Both the position numbers and the translations under genes were made by a program. Source: Sambucus nigra (lineage: Eukaryota; Streptophyta; Magnoliopsida; Dipsacales; Adoxaceae). From it: a DNA stretch of 64,000 nt. The stretch lies in the NCBI GenBank assembly GCA_949130495.1, contig CASBWL010000426.1, forward strand, positions 124,001 to 188,000. The letters are read 5' to 3'. Position 1 is the stretch's first letter, and every line of letters starts with the position of its first letter. The notes below the pieces were generated by a model that searched no databases, had not been told where the DNA came from, and saw only the letters and a program-made list of their open reading frames with translations. This document shows, piece by piece, positions 22,423 to 36,589 of the stretch.

Positions 22423-22846
22423 GTAATATGTACCCAAACTTTTCTGCATAGATTTTTCACATGGTAATTGCTGAAAAATTGTGTTGCTCTACACACCAGC
22501 ACACCCATATCAAGGGTATTTTCATTTCACCAAGGGTTGAACAATACCTGATGCCAGTCTCGTATAGGAATTAACTTTAAGAGCACAACACACCTACTAT
22601 ACAGTAATAATACCTCATTTTAAGTTCAATATTTACATGAATGCAGAGTGCGTGAGACCAGTCAGGGGTAGCAAACTATATACACCAGTGTTGCTTAATA
22701 TACACGTACTCTATGAAGCACAGATGTGGGTGTGACGATTCGAAATATCTTAAAAAGTTAGTATTCGTGTGCGTTGCGAGATATAATAAAAAAATATGAA
22801 ATGTATTATATTATTCCTTAATTTTATGTAGATGGTACATTAGGTT
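22423..22846. other. BRCA2 intron 5, unassigned start
   Basis: No gene or clear element. It is the start of the 17.2 kb intron (22423-39631) that also holds the hAT, foldback and LINE insertions listed separately. Confidence 0.5.
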
Positions 22847-25800
22847 TAGGGGTGACAATTCGTGTTATTGGGTCGTGTTTTCGCCTAACACGACACGACA
22901 ATGAAACATTAAACAGGAACACGAACACGACACGACACGCACGGAGTCGTGTTTTTTTAAGCACCAAGAGCACAAATCACGTAAAAACACGATTAACACG
23001 ATTGTTTTAAATTACCACGATTTACACTAAACCAATTTTTTGTTCAAAACAACACGATTTACACGAAACCAGTTTGAACAATTTTGTTGTTCAAATTACA
23101 ACTATAATGCAACAAATTATTGTTTAAATCCACGCAACCTGTTAAAGCTGTTAAAGCCATGCAACAAATCAATGCAACATAACCTGTTAAAGCCAAAACA
23201 GTGTTTTAGATCCACAGCTAATATGTTATCGTCTGCCATCATCTGTTAAAGCCAGATCAATGCAACATAAATTGTTATCATCCAAGCCACAACTAATGTA
23301 ACATAAAGTGTTTAATCCAACATAACAGGTTAATTACAGGACCTGTTAATGCCAAAAAACAGTCACACATAATTACAGCCACACCCACACATACAATAGT
23401 ATTTAAGCTGGACAAAAAAACAGCATATATAGTGTTTAAACTGGACAAAAAATATAGCCGCTTCTTATGCTCCCAGAACAGCCACAACCCTTTGCAATCA
23501 ATCCAACAAATCAGCCCTGCACTAAATTAGAAGTAACTCTCAAAACAATTTAAAATTTCTGAAACATGTGATAAAAATTATCAATTGAATTACCTGGAAT
23601 ATGGTTTCACCCTTGGTCTCCAATTGAATTATATCTTCAGTTAATTCAAGTAAACTTATCTCATCATCACCTACAAAGATAAGTAGGTAAAATCCAATTA
23701 AATAAATATAACAATTAATTATGTCAAGATATAAATTATTGCTCAATCGGCTCGATTATACCTCTTACTCCAAATAACCAATCTCTTGTGCAAATCAAAG
23801 CCTCTACAGTCTCAGCTTTTAAAACACTTCGATATTGATTAAGAACGCGGTCTCCATTGCTAAATGCGGATTCCGATGCTATGGTTGAGATTGGAATGCT
23901 CAAAATATCACGGGCCATGCAAGTAAGTTCTGGATAGCGATATTGATGGGCTTTTCAAAAACTAAGAACATCCGACTCTTCCTCCAAATCACTTCTCGGC
24001 TCATCCAAATACATTTCAAGTTGCGTCTTTTGCGCACAAGCATATTCTAGACTCTCATATGCAGAAAATTCCTATATTTAAACAACAATAGTCAATTAAG
24101 TTTAAAATAATAGCCAATTAAAAAAAATTAAAAGAAAAGAATATATGAATTAAAAAACTCTTTAAAAAAATTACCTTAAACATGCTTTTTGTGCTTCTAC
24201 CAAGTGTTGTTTCTTTCCTCCTCTCCAATGCGAGATTAGCACTAACACACTCCAAAAAAAAGGTTGGTGTAGAAGGTGATTTTGACACATACTCACAAAA
24301 AATAGCAACCATTTTATCACGAACAAGAGCACTTTGATATGAATCGGAGCCATAAAGTTTCTTATATGCAAACTCGACATACTGTAACTTATAACGAGGA
24401 TCTAAAATTACCCCCATTGCCAAAATCAAACTATAATCAAACCAATACTTTGAAAACTTGGCATACATTTTACAAGCCATCTCCCTCATAAATCCATCCG
24501 AGCTTTTCATTTCTTCTTTTAACGTTAATTCAACCATAGAAACAGAAGGAAAATACAAGTTTGAAGTGGGGTGTTTGTTTCCCGAAAAAATAAAAGTAAC
24601 TTCATAAAAAACTTCCAAACACCAAAATATTTTTTCAATTTCACCCCACTCTTCTCGATTTGGACAACGTGTGAAATTAGAACGCTCAATGCTAAACGAA
24701 CAAAGGCACGACGATAGAAAATAACACTCTCAATCATAAGAAATGTTGCATTCCACCTAGTTAGAACATCTTGACGCAAACCTTTCTTAGGGCTTAAGTT
24801 CACAAATTTCACACAATCCTTGAACTTATGTTTTCTCACTTGTGACCCTTTAACGTACTTCATACACTCACGAACTTTCCCCATCCCCTCATCTATTGCT
24901 TTCAACCCATCTTGCACAATCAAATTCAAAACATGTGCACAACATCGGACATGAAAAAACTCACCATTACTCAAAAGTGCACTTTCATTATTTAGTTGAC
25001 TTTTTAACAACTTTACAAAGGTATCGTTACTTGACGCATTATCCAATGCCATAGTAAATAATTTCTTTCCAATCCCCCATTCCACTAACAAAGAAGATAT
25101 TTTTCAGTAAAGCAAATGCCGTTATGTGGAGGTGGCATAAATTGAAAATTTAGAATTCTTTTCAGCAATTTCCACTCTTTATCAATAAAATATGAAGTAA
25201 CACAAATAAAACCATAAGTGTTTATGAAGGACCACAAATCAGATGTCAAGGAAATTCTACGGGAGCAACTTCAAGCATGTGCTTAAGATTAATTTTTCCT
25301 TGTTATGCATTTTTAACATATCGGCTTTAGCGGTATTCCTTCATATGGTGATGGCATCTTCATACATATATCAAAAAATCGTTCTAATGCCTTCATATTC
25401 AACAAATTGAAAGGGCAAGTTATGTAAAATGATGGCCTCACTAATAGTTCATGGAATTTTTCAGCTTTAAATTTAGTACTACGCATTGCCAAAGACCCTT
25501 GTTTAGGATTCATAACTAATTGCCCTATATAACCCCTATCCCTCTTTGGGCACTTTTTCAAATGATTTCTCAAACTTTCGGTTCCGATTTTAGTTTCACA
25601 TATATAATGTCTTCCACATTTTTTACGTTTAGCCCTTTCTCTACCGTTATCTCCAATTGGAAGCATATCAAAGTATAGCCATACCTCAGACCAATGTTCT
25701 CTTTTACGATTAACTTTATGATCGTCTCCCATTGATTCAACTTTAATTAGAACATCGACAGTATGAGCATCATCATCTTCGCAAGAGCTGTCCTCTCCAA

Positions 25801-26614
25801 TCCCCTCTTCTATCTAAAACAACAAAAATGAAAAGATAGTAACTAATCACAACATAAATGAAATAAAGATGGAAACCAATCACAACAACAGACTTAATCA
25901 CACAAGTGATACCAATCACAACAACAATCATAGATGGAAACAATCACTACAGCAAAACAATCTCAAATGGTTTCTTTGAGGTATCATGACAGCAAAAATG
26001 AAATAAAGAACGAATATATACCAAAATAATTATAAATCAAAATTTTCAAACTAACCTCATTATTTTCATCAAGATCTGGTTCAATCTCAACTGATTTCTT
26101 TGAGGTATCAAAAGTAACTTTTAATTTCTTCTTTGCATGCATTTTAGAGTGGGAAGATGATGGTGCGGGGGTTTTATGTAGGGAAAAATCATCTGGGGGT
26201 TGAGAGATGAGGTGCGGTGGGAAGATGATGGTGTGGTGGGGCGGCTGTTGAGAATGAGAGATGAGAAGAGGGTGAGTGAGTTAGAGAGAGAGAGAGTGAC
26301 GTTAGGGTGAGGAAGAGGGAAATGTGTGTGGCCGTGAGTTAAGGGGAATTAGATATTAGGGTTTTACGAGTTAAAATGTGATAGGTTCATCTTTTGACAC
26401 GCGTAGATCTAGGATCCATTTAATTTTTAAATGGGTTTAATTAGGTGTAATTGGGTCGTGTCAATTGGGTTCAAATCGTGTTAAATGGGTCGTGTCAATT
26501 GGGTCAATTCGTGTCAATTTCATGTTAATTTTTTTGACACGAACACGACACGACCAATTTCAGCTTTCACACCAATTTCGTGTCAATTAGGTCAACCAAA
26601 TTTCGAACACCACT
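22847..26614 (-). mobile_element. hAT transposon (RICESLEEPER-like), decayed, in BRCA2 intron 5
   Basis: The left end starts TAGGGGTGACAATTCG and the right end complement starts AGTGGTGTTCGAAA, both followed by many copies of ACACGACACGA-type motifs, as in plant hAT subterminal regions. Between them lies a fragmented transposase on the minus strand. No clear 8 bp target duplication was found, so the boundaries are approximate. Confidence 0.72.
23736..25732 (-). pseudogene. hAT transposase (zinc-finger BED, RICESLEEPER-like), broken
   Basis: In order from 25732: a BED zinc finger (SEVWLYFD, then KRKKCGRHYICETKIGTESL and RNHLKKCPKR), with the Cys and His ligands visible. The catalytic core is at 25091-24525 (LFTMALDNASSNDTFVKLL, FHVRCCAHVLNLIVQDGLK, LTRWNATFLMIES). 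At 24618-24118 is the DUF4413-type segment (ILDPRYKLQYVEFAY). At 23918-23736 is the C-terminal dimerisation domain (LSIPISTIASESAFSNGDRV, then LICTRDWL). Several frame changes and stops, plus a missing stretch before 25091, make it non-functional. It would have catalysed cut-and-paste transposition of hAT elements. Confidence 0.85.
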
Positions 26615-27474
26615 CGTGTAAATCATTTTGGAACTATTATTCAGTGTTACCACTTAAGGTTGAAAAATGTTGAACGTTGATTTGCAATAATACGACAATC
26701 TTGAGCTTGAAGATCCACATCAATAACATCCACGTCAATGATTTTCAATTCAATATGTATCTTTCTAACTCTCGAATATCTCTTTATATTTGGCCAACTC
26801 TCACCCTCTCTACTTCTCAAAGTTCCATCCACTCTAGACTATATATCCTCGTAGCTTCACAAAGGACTTTTATAAAAAAAACCCAACAATATTGGTTGAC
26901 CTTAGTACTCTTCACGAGAAAAATCAGGATTCTTAAAGAATCTATGCAGAATCCGTAATTAGATTTAATTAAAATAGTTGGATCTATGGTGGGTGCGAAT
27001 TGGGTGAGAAGCGCACTCGATTCGGTTGCTATTCGAATTCGTTTATCATTTTGAAGAATCCGTGCTTCATAGCATGTACATGATAAACATCTTCTCTCTT
27101 AACTTTAAAACTCAAAATTGAACCTCTTTTGCAGATAATAGGGCGCCATTACCATCGTAAAATCATCACAAAAAGTGTATATCATGACATCAACTATTGA
27201 TATAGTGATGAATCATTCGATTATACATATAAATTAAACAGATTTATAGACTTATAGTATAGTAATAACAATATCACTTATTGTAATATAGGAATAACAT
27301 TATGAAAGAGTATATATATATTAACTAATAACACATACATTTCCAATAGTATATAAATATCTTTTTTAATAATAATATCAATAACAATAGTAATAATAAT
27401 ATAATAGATTATATATAAAGTAAACATATTATAACATAATAATATCATTATAACCAAAAAATAATATTTAAAGT

Positions 27475-27510
<36 letters not shown>

Positions 27511-27610
27511 AGCCTCAAGGAGTGACTCACCACACAAGCCCAAAAAGGTCAATCATGCAAAATCAACACTTTCATGCAATCGACTTTAGCATACCATTAT
27601 ATATATAAAT
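26615..27610. other. AT-rich intronic sequence with a (TA)n microsatellite
   Basis: No gene seen. A TA dinucleotide run interrupted by one TG is at 27473-27510, directly before a foldback element. Confidence 0.5.
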
Positions 27611-28540
27611 TCAGATTCTCCAACATACCTCTTAGCAACATACCTATGAACATACCCATTTATTAAAAAATAGTCAAAAATTGTATTTTTCAATCAAATT
27701 TGGTATACATGATCTATATACCAAGGAGATCATCTACAAAAAAAAAAAATCAAAAAATTCAACCTGGAAGTGGATATATATGTGCATTTTTGACTGTTCA
27801 AAATTTTTCCATCATCTCACCCACTTTCTGATTGAATTATTTGATGATTTTTTTGTAGATAATCTCCTTATTATGTAGATCATGTATACCAAATTTGGTT
27901 GAAAAATACATTTTGTTAAGATAGGTATGTTCTAGGGGTGTAAGCGGTACGGTTTGGTCGGTAAATAGTAGATACCAATACCAAAACCAAACTCTGGATG
28001 GTAAAACCAAACCGTACCAGTTTACCACCCGGTACACCAAAATCAATACCAAAACCAAACCGGCCGGTATTTCGGTTTTTTCGATAATTTCGGTTTTTTC
28101 TGGTTTCGGTAATTTCTGTTTTTTTTTTGGTTTCGGTAAATTCTGGTTTTTTCTGGTTTCTTTTTTTTTTCTGGTTTCGGTAAACAGCACTAAAAGCCCT
28201 AAAAAACCAAAAACAAAACCAACCAACTTTTTTAAATATTAAAACCAAAACCAACTTTTTTCTGGTTTCGGTAAATTCGGTACGGTAATTTTGGTAATTT
28301 CGGTACGATTTTTTCTGGTTTTGGTAAATTCGGTACGGTAATTTCGGTAAATCAGTTTTTTAAATATTAAAACCAAAACCAACCAACTTTTTTTCGGTAA
28401 GACTGGTTTCGGTAAGACCGGTTTTTGGTATTTTAATATATGAAACCCAAACCATTTTTTTTCGGACCAAAACGGTACGGTACGGTAAAAACCCGTACCG
28501 CTTCATAGGTATGTTAAGTGAGGTATGTCGGAGAGCCTGA
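27611..28540. mobile_element. Foldback MITE interrupted by another element
   Basis: Left arm from 27611 (TCAGATTCTCCAACATACCT) and right arm ending 28540 (complement TCAGGCTCTCCGACATACCT) are long inverted repeats. The inner arms match over about 60 bp (27682-27741 against about 27847-27910, for example CAAATTTGGTATACATGATC). The right arm is split by the nested element at 27932-28504. No coding capacity. Confidence 0.8.
27932..28504. mobile_element. Nested hAT-like element (CGGTACGG-rich) in the foldback MITE
   Basis: Begins CTAGGGGTGTAAGCGGTACG and ends CCCGTACCGCTTC; the inner ends AAGCGGTACGG are inverted. It is flanked by an identical 11 bp repeat ATAGGTATGTT (27921-27931 and 28505-28515). 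The interior is rich in TTCGGTAA and ACCAAAACC motifs. No transposase. Confidence 0.65.
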
Positions 28541-28541
28541 T

Positions 28542-28580
<39 letters not shown>
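28541..28580. repeat. (GT)n(TA)n microsatellite
   Basis: An uninterrupted GT run followed by a TA run. A palindromic CATA/TATG array follows at about 28670-28712. Confidence 0.9.
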
Positions 28581-28586
<6 letters not shown>

Positions 28587-31457
28587 AAGTAGGTGATGTG
28601 GATGGTGAAATATATGCATGATATTTTTGTTTTTTTATGTATGATATTTTATGTACTTCATGCATGCATAACATACATACATACATACATATGCATGTAT
28701 GTATGTATGTATAAATCTGGTCAATTCATAGTACACTTACCTTGATTTTCCCCCCAGACCAATTCATAATTTATTCACTGGTGGAGCCTGAATAGATGAT
28801 GTTGCTTCCGCAGTTAACCATTGTCATCCAACTCATACTTCTGCAACAAATCATGATAAAAGCTACAACCAACGTGATAGTCTTGGATAACAAGTAAATA
28901 ATCAGAGAAACTTTCATATTCTTCTTGAAGTAACATATTTTTAAAGTCTGCATACAAGTCTCCTTTTAAATAAAAACTGATTTAAACAAGACACCTAATT
29001 AAGGTAAACAACCAAAAGATATACAAAAAGAAAACAAGATAGTCTAAAGTATTGCCTAAAATCTTGCTTGGCGTAGTTGGATTGTCGACGGCTGATGGAA
29101 GCTAACGAAACTTCATGGAAGCTGATGATGAAAGCAGTGCCTGCTGGCAAAAAGTTGATGCCGAGTGAATAGTTTGCGCAAAGTGGAGAAAAGTTAGTAC
29201 CAACTATCGGGAATTAATATCTCTTTCAATTGGACTTGTGATGGTTCAACATCTACCTATAGTCCTCTGTATTCATCTAGTTCTGTATCATTACTTTCAG
29301 TTGGAAAGAGCTCGCCTCGAGTTCATCAGAGCTGTTTTAAGATACCATAGCTGGCTTGAGGCGGGGGTTGGGAGTTCGCCGTTGTCATATTTAAGAGGAT
29401 GGAACTGGAGGTTCATTGCAGGTTGATGATGAGGAATTTTCTTCCGGTGAGTGAAGAAGATGCCTTGGCTGTAAAGTAGAAGTTGAAAACTTATCTACAT
29501 GCAGGAACCATTGCCAAATGGTTGGATTCCTTATCATTGGCCACCAAAAGCTTCTAGACGGGGGGTCGATGTTGAGATCCTTTCGGATTCTTGTGTTTCA
29601 AGGTTGAATTTTATGAAAAGGGCCCTAGTGGGCAGATGGGTAACTCAGAGACTCCGTCACGTGTTAAAATGGATTTGTAGGTGAAAGAGCGATGGAAGTC
29701 GCTGGGAGATGTTGACTTTGAATAGTGGACCCTTTCTCTTTGTTTTCTATTCTGAACAGGAATCCATAAGAGTTCTTGAATCTAAGAAATGGACGGAGCT
29801 TCTTTGGCGAGCAGTTGTGGCTTGAATGATGGTACCTCCTTGGTGCAGAACAAAATTTCTCAGGCGGCGGGAGGGTAGGTGGATCAAAGTAGTCGGCGTC
29901 CCCTTGCACTTGTGGGCAGAGGAGGTGTTGAAGTTATACGCGCCATATGTGGTGGTTTCATTGGCATTGATGGTGACACGACCGATTCAAACAAGTCCTT
30001 TCGACACAAATTTTTGTGAGGGGGCAAGAGCCGTTACAGACGAAAGTGGTCGTGCCTGTCGGAGACCAGGCTTTCGAGGATTTAGTAGGAGAAATCAGAG
30101 TTGTGTATTTTTTTTTTTTTGCAGGAAGTTAGGTTCGACGACAAAGGGATGACTGTGAAAAGGGTGAGAAGATGTGGGGGTGGATTGCACACGCCACTGA
30201 ATAAGCGGGGGTCTCACGACATATGCAGGCTAGAAAAAGAGCCATTGTGTATTGTACAAATGGGACAACTAAAGAATTTTGGAGGAATGAGGCTACGAAT
30301 AGGGGTTACGTGTCAAAGGGAGGAGAGAGAGGTGGGACTAAGCTTTTGAATCATAAAGTGGGGAACGACTGTTACTCACTTAAGGATGAGGCCTCCAACC
30401 TTGTAGTGGACGAAGCATATCCAGAAGAAAATTGGGTGTTTGGGCCCTTCAAATCCAAGACACTTGGTTTTATTTTTAAACGGGCCCGACAAGGGAAAAG
30501 TGGGGTGTTTCTTACAAGGAAGAGTTTTAAATTTTTTCTAACCCAAATCTTATTCTTGTCTGTTTAACTCGAAGGTTTAAACTCCCCAATCCATTTCAGC
30601 CTGCTGGTCTTAGCGGCCCAAGCACAAAACAAACATGACCCACCTCCTGTTTTCTTCGGAGGTCGAGGTTTCAACCGGCGATGAGATGATAGTCTTATCA
30701 AGAGAGAAGTCCTTGGGCTGTTATCCTTGGCATTTTAATCATGGCTTCCTGGAGAAAGGTCTTTCTGAAAGGTCAATGTACGAGTCTTTACCCCATTGGC
30801 ATATGTGGCTAATTCAGATTGGGGCTCTGTGTGTGTATATGTGTGTGTGTGTGTGCATGTGTGTGTTGAGGGGCGGGGATTGGATGTGGGGTGGTGGCTT
30901 CTTCTCACCTGGAGCCGTTCGTGCTATTAGAAGAAGTGTTGAAGTTTTCCAAAAAAGTGGTTTGTGCAGAGAGTAATCTTTCGGTAGAGTGGGGTGTTTA
31001 GCTTAAAATTTAAGAGAGTGGAATTTGGAAATGGGATGCTATACAAATGTTTATTCTCCCGATTGTGGTTCCCCAATGGGGGGTATTGGACTTGTCCTCT
31101 TTAAATATGATTCTAACTTGTCGTGTAGGGGGTATTGAAGAGAGGGAATCATGATTTAAGAAATTTTGGAAGCCTTGGAGAGTTGTGTGGTGGCTATTAT
31201 GAGGGCTATCGTAAGTTTTTGGGCTTGACATTTGAAAGTCATGAAAGGGAGGCCTTTTTGCTATTTAAAAAATTGATAAGAAATGGAGATGAGAGGGGAA
31301 AAAGATGGAGAGGAGGAGGAAGGTCCGAGAGTGGTGAGGACCGTAAGGAGAGGGAGCTTAAGAAATTGCAATGCTCCATCAATCACGAGAGGAGAAAAGG
31401 GCGAAGAAGAAAAAATGTTGTCGGTGGATGGCGAATCTCCATGAATCTTTATGTCAT

Positions 31458-33767
31458 TGTAACACCTTGGTAAAAAAATCCTGGAATGCTAGTAAAAATA
31501 AAGTGCCCAATTTAAAACCATTTAATAATGCTCAACGGCTAAATAAATATTTGCGGAAGCATAAAATGAATAACTAAACTCTTTATTCTCATTAATCTAA
31601 AAAATCCTTTACAATAGTTTTGATAATAAATATGTACAATGCTTTTAAAATAAAGTACATAGCTGCCAATTCGTCATTGTATCCCAAATCCGAATACGCT
31701 GCATCAACAATAAACCGCTACTCGTACAAAACTTGTAATGCATATATAAATTGTGGGGTGTATGTGAAAAACTTAGTAGGCCCATATAAATGCTCCAAGT
31801 GAACTACACATACTCGTGCGTGCACATATATAAGAGTTTATGCATATAAACACTTAACTAGCATCCCAAGATAAATATCACATCCTACGATCTTATCGTG
31901 TGTCACTACACTTCCTAAAGACCCCCATATATCAAAATCCTCGTAGCACTTCCCTCAGTATGGTGTGGACTCCCCGATCACCCTCTTGTCAATTATCCTC
32001 CCAACATTCCATTGCCCCCAAACCAATGCAATCACAATCACAAGGCACGGTAGGATACTGCCTTCATTATTTTACTATAATGGTTTAACAACCCATAACA
32101 AAACGGATTAATAGCCCAAGGGACCATAGCATCGCTCACGAGATAAGAGAAAAGAAAATAACTTTAAAGTACACCTTGTTCAACGGGTGATTTGGCTAAG
32201 GGATGCCTTAGCATCCTCCAATAACAATATCAATATTAGTCTCGCAATATAACATCTTTATTAAGATTTTCACAAATTAGGTATTATTATTCTACCCAAT
32301 TTCTATAACCCAATGTGTAATATCATCTAATTACGATTTTCCATATACTCCGCATGAAAACAACATCACAATATCATGTGTGCAACAAGAATGATATATA
32401 CAAGCATGACATATAAGATGCAACACATATCATGAATACAAGTATACAAACATGGATGGATACATGTAGCACACAAAATAACCACGGGAGGACGAACATC
32501 TACCTCAAAAGAATACAATCCACGGAGATATAAATTTTGAAATTCTTCTGTGGCCCGTCTTCGAAATTTGATCTTGAATCCATGTTCTTTTCGGAATTTT
32601 GAGTAACTTTCATTCTTGGGTCATCTCCAAATGCCAAGTGTAAGGTCCTCTAATTAGGGTTTAAAGATGAGAACTAATGGTGTTTTAGGGTTAGGTTTAG
32701 GTTACCGCCAGTGTTTTAAAAGGCGCGCCTAGACTAGAGACTTGGGAGAAACTCCCGACCTATGCCTTATTCGTGGTAAAAGGCTTAAGGTTCACTTTTT
32801 TTGAGGGAAAAAATGCTTTAGTGAAACAATGTCGCCTATAAAGACTTTTTGTTACAAACCAGACCAATATCTCGTCGAAAATAATCAAAAGACAGACAGT
32901 ATCTCAAACCTTTCTGCGTCTTTTTACCTTTCGTAAAAAAAAGCCTAACATTGTCGATCGACTTTCGACCAAATATCTATCTGTTTCATTTGAAAGGTGA
33001 AGAATACATTTCTTGTATTGAATCATTTTATACTGATTATTGAATGATCATTGAATTACGATAATACATTTTGTATATTGCTTATTAAATATGGAGAAAT
33101 ACATTTTGTATATTGATTATGGAGCATGCATGTGGGAAAGATGGCTACCAAACATACGAATATATTTTCAAATTCAAGGTAAAACTGATTTTTTTTTTAC
33201 TAGACTTAGAATAATTAAAATAATAAAAAAGGAAAATGCCTTTTTACCTAGGCTCTTAAGGCTTGAGGGTTGACTTCTACGTCTCGCGCCTTTTAGAACC
33301 TTGGGCACTGTGTTGCTTAGGTTTGAGAAACAATGTGCATGCGTAACAAAAATAAAGGCCCACTATCCTCTTTTTATAAGAAACTAAACCGCCTCAAAGA
33401 GTCCCTCCAAACCTCTCTTTCTCTCAGCCTCACACTCGTCATAGCTGGGTGCCTACTCGCTATAGCGTTAAACCCACCCACTATAGCGTGCTGAAGTCTG
33501 TAATCCTTCTCTCTCTCCTTTCTTCTCCTAGGATTCCAAATTCTTTTTTGTTTAGGATTCCAATTCAGGTACAACTCTTCACTGCAGCTTGTGTGCCCAA
33601 CTTCTTTCCAACTGCAGCTTGCTCCCCAAGCTTAACCAAAAGATCAATATGCCCCTGACCTTCCAACTTTATCCAAAAATTAGAATAAATCCCAATAAAA
33701 TCCAATAAATTTCAATAAATGTCAATAAATCTTTATAAAATGGATACAAAAAATATGGGGTATTACA
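31458..33767. mobile_element. LTR-type element (probable solo LTR) inserted in the LINE
   Basis: Begins TGTAACACC and ends GGTATTACA, the usual TG...CA inverted ends. It is flanked by GTCAT (31453-31457) and GTTAT (33768-33772), a 5 bp target duplication with one C/T change. LINE coding sequence resumes directly after it. No gag or pol is visible inside, which fits a solo LTR of about 1.7 kb enlarged by a MITE at 32709-33310. Confidence 0.68.
32709..33310. mobile_element. GGCGC-type hAT-like MITE nested in the LTR element
   Basis: Ends CAGTGTTTTAAAAGGCGCG (left) and GGTTCTAAAAGGCGCGAGA (inside the complement of the right end, which starts CAGTG). It resembles the MITE in the BRCA2 exon (TTTAAAAAGGCG ends). 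The target duplication is no longer clear. Confidence 0.6.
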
Positions 33768-34333
33768 GTTATATCTTGGAATGTGAGGGAGTTAAATAAC
33801 CTCGACAAGGGTTATAGTGAAAGGTGCAATCTCGTTGGAAACAGTATGTGGTGTGTTTACAAGAGACGAAGGAAAGAAGGATAACAAGAGTTGTATCTAG
33901 AAGTTTATGGAGGGGCGTGGGGTGAAATGGTGTTGCTTATATGCATGTGGGGCTTCCTGATGAGTCATTATTTTGTGAAGAGCAGTGGAGAAATTAGAGA
34001 GCCTTCAAGGCAATCATTCCATTTCGTGTCTGTAGAGGATATTTTTTTCTGGATGGGAGCTTTGGGAGGCATTGGTAGGGTTAGGAGGGAATCCTTGGCG
34101 TGTTGGTGAGGATTTCAATGTGGTGCATTTTCCATAGTGAAGCTACACTCTTTGGATGTATGAGAGAGATCTCAGAGTTTATACCGGAGTTGGGGTTGGT
34201 TGATTTATCGGTAGATGGGTGCTCCTACACGTGGTTGAGTAATAGATATTCCCCGCCTCCCCATCCTCGTCCAGACTGGATCCTCTTTAAAGACTCTCAT
34301 GAGTGGGAAGAAACTTATTCAGGTGTTACATAG
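33768..34333 (+). pseudogene. LINE endonuclease domain remnant
   Basis: ISWNVRELNN at the start and SEFIPELGLVDLSVDGCSYT, WLSNRYSPP...RPDWILF further on match the apurinic-type endonuclease domain of plant L1 elements, which nicks the target DNA. Frameshifts and stops interrupt it. Confidence 0.65.
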
Positions 34334-34639
34334 TCGTGTTTATCCATGGTTATCTTTGACCATCTGCTTTATTGTTGGAATGTGGAGGGTGATGAGAGGA
34401 CCCACTTCTTTTAGATTTGAGAACATATGGTTGAAGGAAAGGGACTTCGTGGAGCAGGTTAGAGGGTGATGGCATGGATACCATGCTATTACTAGTGCAT
34501 GGTATGTATTAATTAAGAAATTGTTTTCTTTGAAGGAGGATTTATAGATGTTGAATAAGGAGTGTGTAGATAATGTTAGTGAATGCATTGCTATGGGATA
34601 AAAGGAAATTAGGGGGTTGGATGCTAAGGAGGGGAGGGG

Positions 34640-35720
34640 TTTTTGTTGAGGGAGGATGGCATAGGATGGAGGATTTGGAAGGGGAAGTGGGGAGGAAGAT
34701 TGGTTAGAGACAAAAAAACGTGTGCTTCATGCCTTAAAGAAAGGGATAAGAATACTAGGTTCTTTCACAGATTGGCTGTAGATGTAATCACATCGGGAAG
34801 GTTGCAGTGTGGGGATGCGTTATTTGAAGATTGCGAAATTAGACGATTGCAATATCAGGGTCGGCATAAGCCAATTTTATGAAAAGCTATACATGGAAGA
34901 GGAGTTGAGGCCGTCTTTAGATGGATTGGAGTTTGATTGTATTTTAGGGGATGATAAGGAGTGGCTTGAGCGAGCCTTTTTTTTTTTTGATGAGGAGTTC
35001 GTTAGAGTGTTGAAGTTAATGAGAGGGGACAAGGCTCCAGACTCGAATGGTTTCACAATGGCCTTATTTATGAGTGTTGGGAGGTGGTGAGGCATGATGT
35101 CATTGACTTTCTTAGAGATTCATTCCCGGCCATTTTGTGAGGAGCTTTAATGCTACATATATTACTCGGAGGGGCAGTGGATGTTAGGGACTTTAGGATT
35201 GTCAATCTAGTGGGGAGCTTGTACAAACTCTTATTTGAAGTGTTGTTGATTAGATTCAAGAAAGTGTTTGATCCGATTGTATTCGAGGCGCAAAATGCTT
35301 TTATGGGGGGTTGGTAAATCCTTGATGTTGTGTTAATGTCTATGAACATGTGGAAGACAAGACGAGGAGTGGGGATTCGAGAGTCATATGCAATCTCTAC
35401 TTAAAGAAGGCATATGATCAGATTTTATGCTGTACTTGTTGAGTAGAATGGGGGTTGGGGAGCAATGGATGCAGTTGATTCGAAAATGTATTACTGCTGT
35501 AAGATTTTCAGTGTTGGTCAATGGTTCGCCATAAGGTTTCTTTCAGGGCGCTAGAGTTTTCCGCTAGGTTGCCCCATCTCTCCATTCTGATTCATATTAT
35601 GTCCCATGCATTGGAGGCTGGATTGATAAGTGGTTTTGCAGCGGGAGAGGGTGGTAATGCATCGGTTATGATTTCTCATCTTATATATACCGACGACTAT
35701 AAATTTTGGTGTGGTTAAGG
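34640..35720 (+). pseudogene. LINE reverse transcriptase remnant
   Basis: Recognisable RT blocks in several frames: KNTRFFHRLA; GDKAPDSNGF; the LVGSLYKLLFEVLLIRFKKV region and VFEAQNAFMGG; and a final block with ISHLIYTDD, where YTDD stands in the place of the catalytic (Y/F)ADD. Many stops; not functional. Confidence 0.72.
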
Positions 35721-36589
35721 AGGGGCCAGTGCGGTACTTAAAACTGGTTTTGATGTGCTTTGGGTGGTGTTAGGATGCTGGAGATCTCCTTTAGAGTGGA
35801 ATCGATTATGGAGGCGAGTGGTGGTGGTGAGATTTGGTCTTATTCCTAGTGGTTAGTGCTCTATGCGCACCCGGTTGCCTTAGGGGTGGGGTTTTGGAAG
35901 GCTATGGTTTGGTGATGGAATGATTTCCTCAAACATGTACATATCCATTTCCATTTCCAGGTAGGTGGGCAATGGGCATTTTAGAGGGATGTTTGGTGCG
36001 GGGAGGCCACTTAAGAAGACTTCCCTAGCCTGTTTGAAATTGCGAGTGATAAGGAGGGTTCAACGGCGGACCATCTATCGAGGGTGGGGGGAGGGAGGTA
36101 TCTAATCCTAGGTTTAGAAGACCGTGTTCGAATCGGTAGTTGGAGAGTATGATTTCTTTCTTAAAAGGTTGGGGGAGATAGGAATACCTCGAGGAAGAGA
36201 GGATTGGGTGAGATGGAAAGAAGCAAATAAAAGCGTTTCCAATGAGAGCCTATTATTCCTTGTTGGTTAAGGGGGATAAAGTGTTTTGTGGAAGCGATGT
36301 TGGCGAACTAAGGCTCTGGTCAAAGTTGCTTTTTTCTCGTGAACAGCGGCTAAGCAAGCGATTTTGACTACAAATAGTTTGAAAAGGAGAGGCAGGCACA
36401 TGGCTAGTCAATGTTGGTTGTGCAAGATGAAGGATGAGATGGTGGATCATCTTCTTCTGCGTTGCGGGTTATGAAGAGCGTTATGGGATATGGTGTATGC
36501 CTTGTTTGGTCTTTTCTGGGTAGTGCCAGATTTGATGGAGGTGGTGTTGGCTTCGTGTAGTTGTAAGGCGTTTGGCAAGGAGAAGAGCG

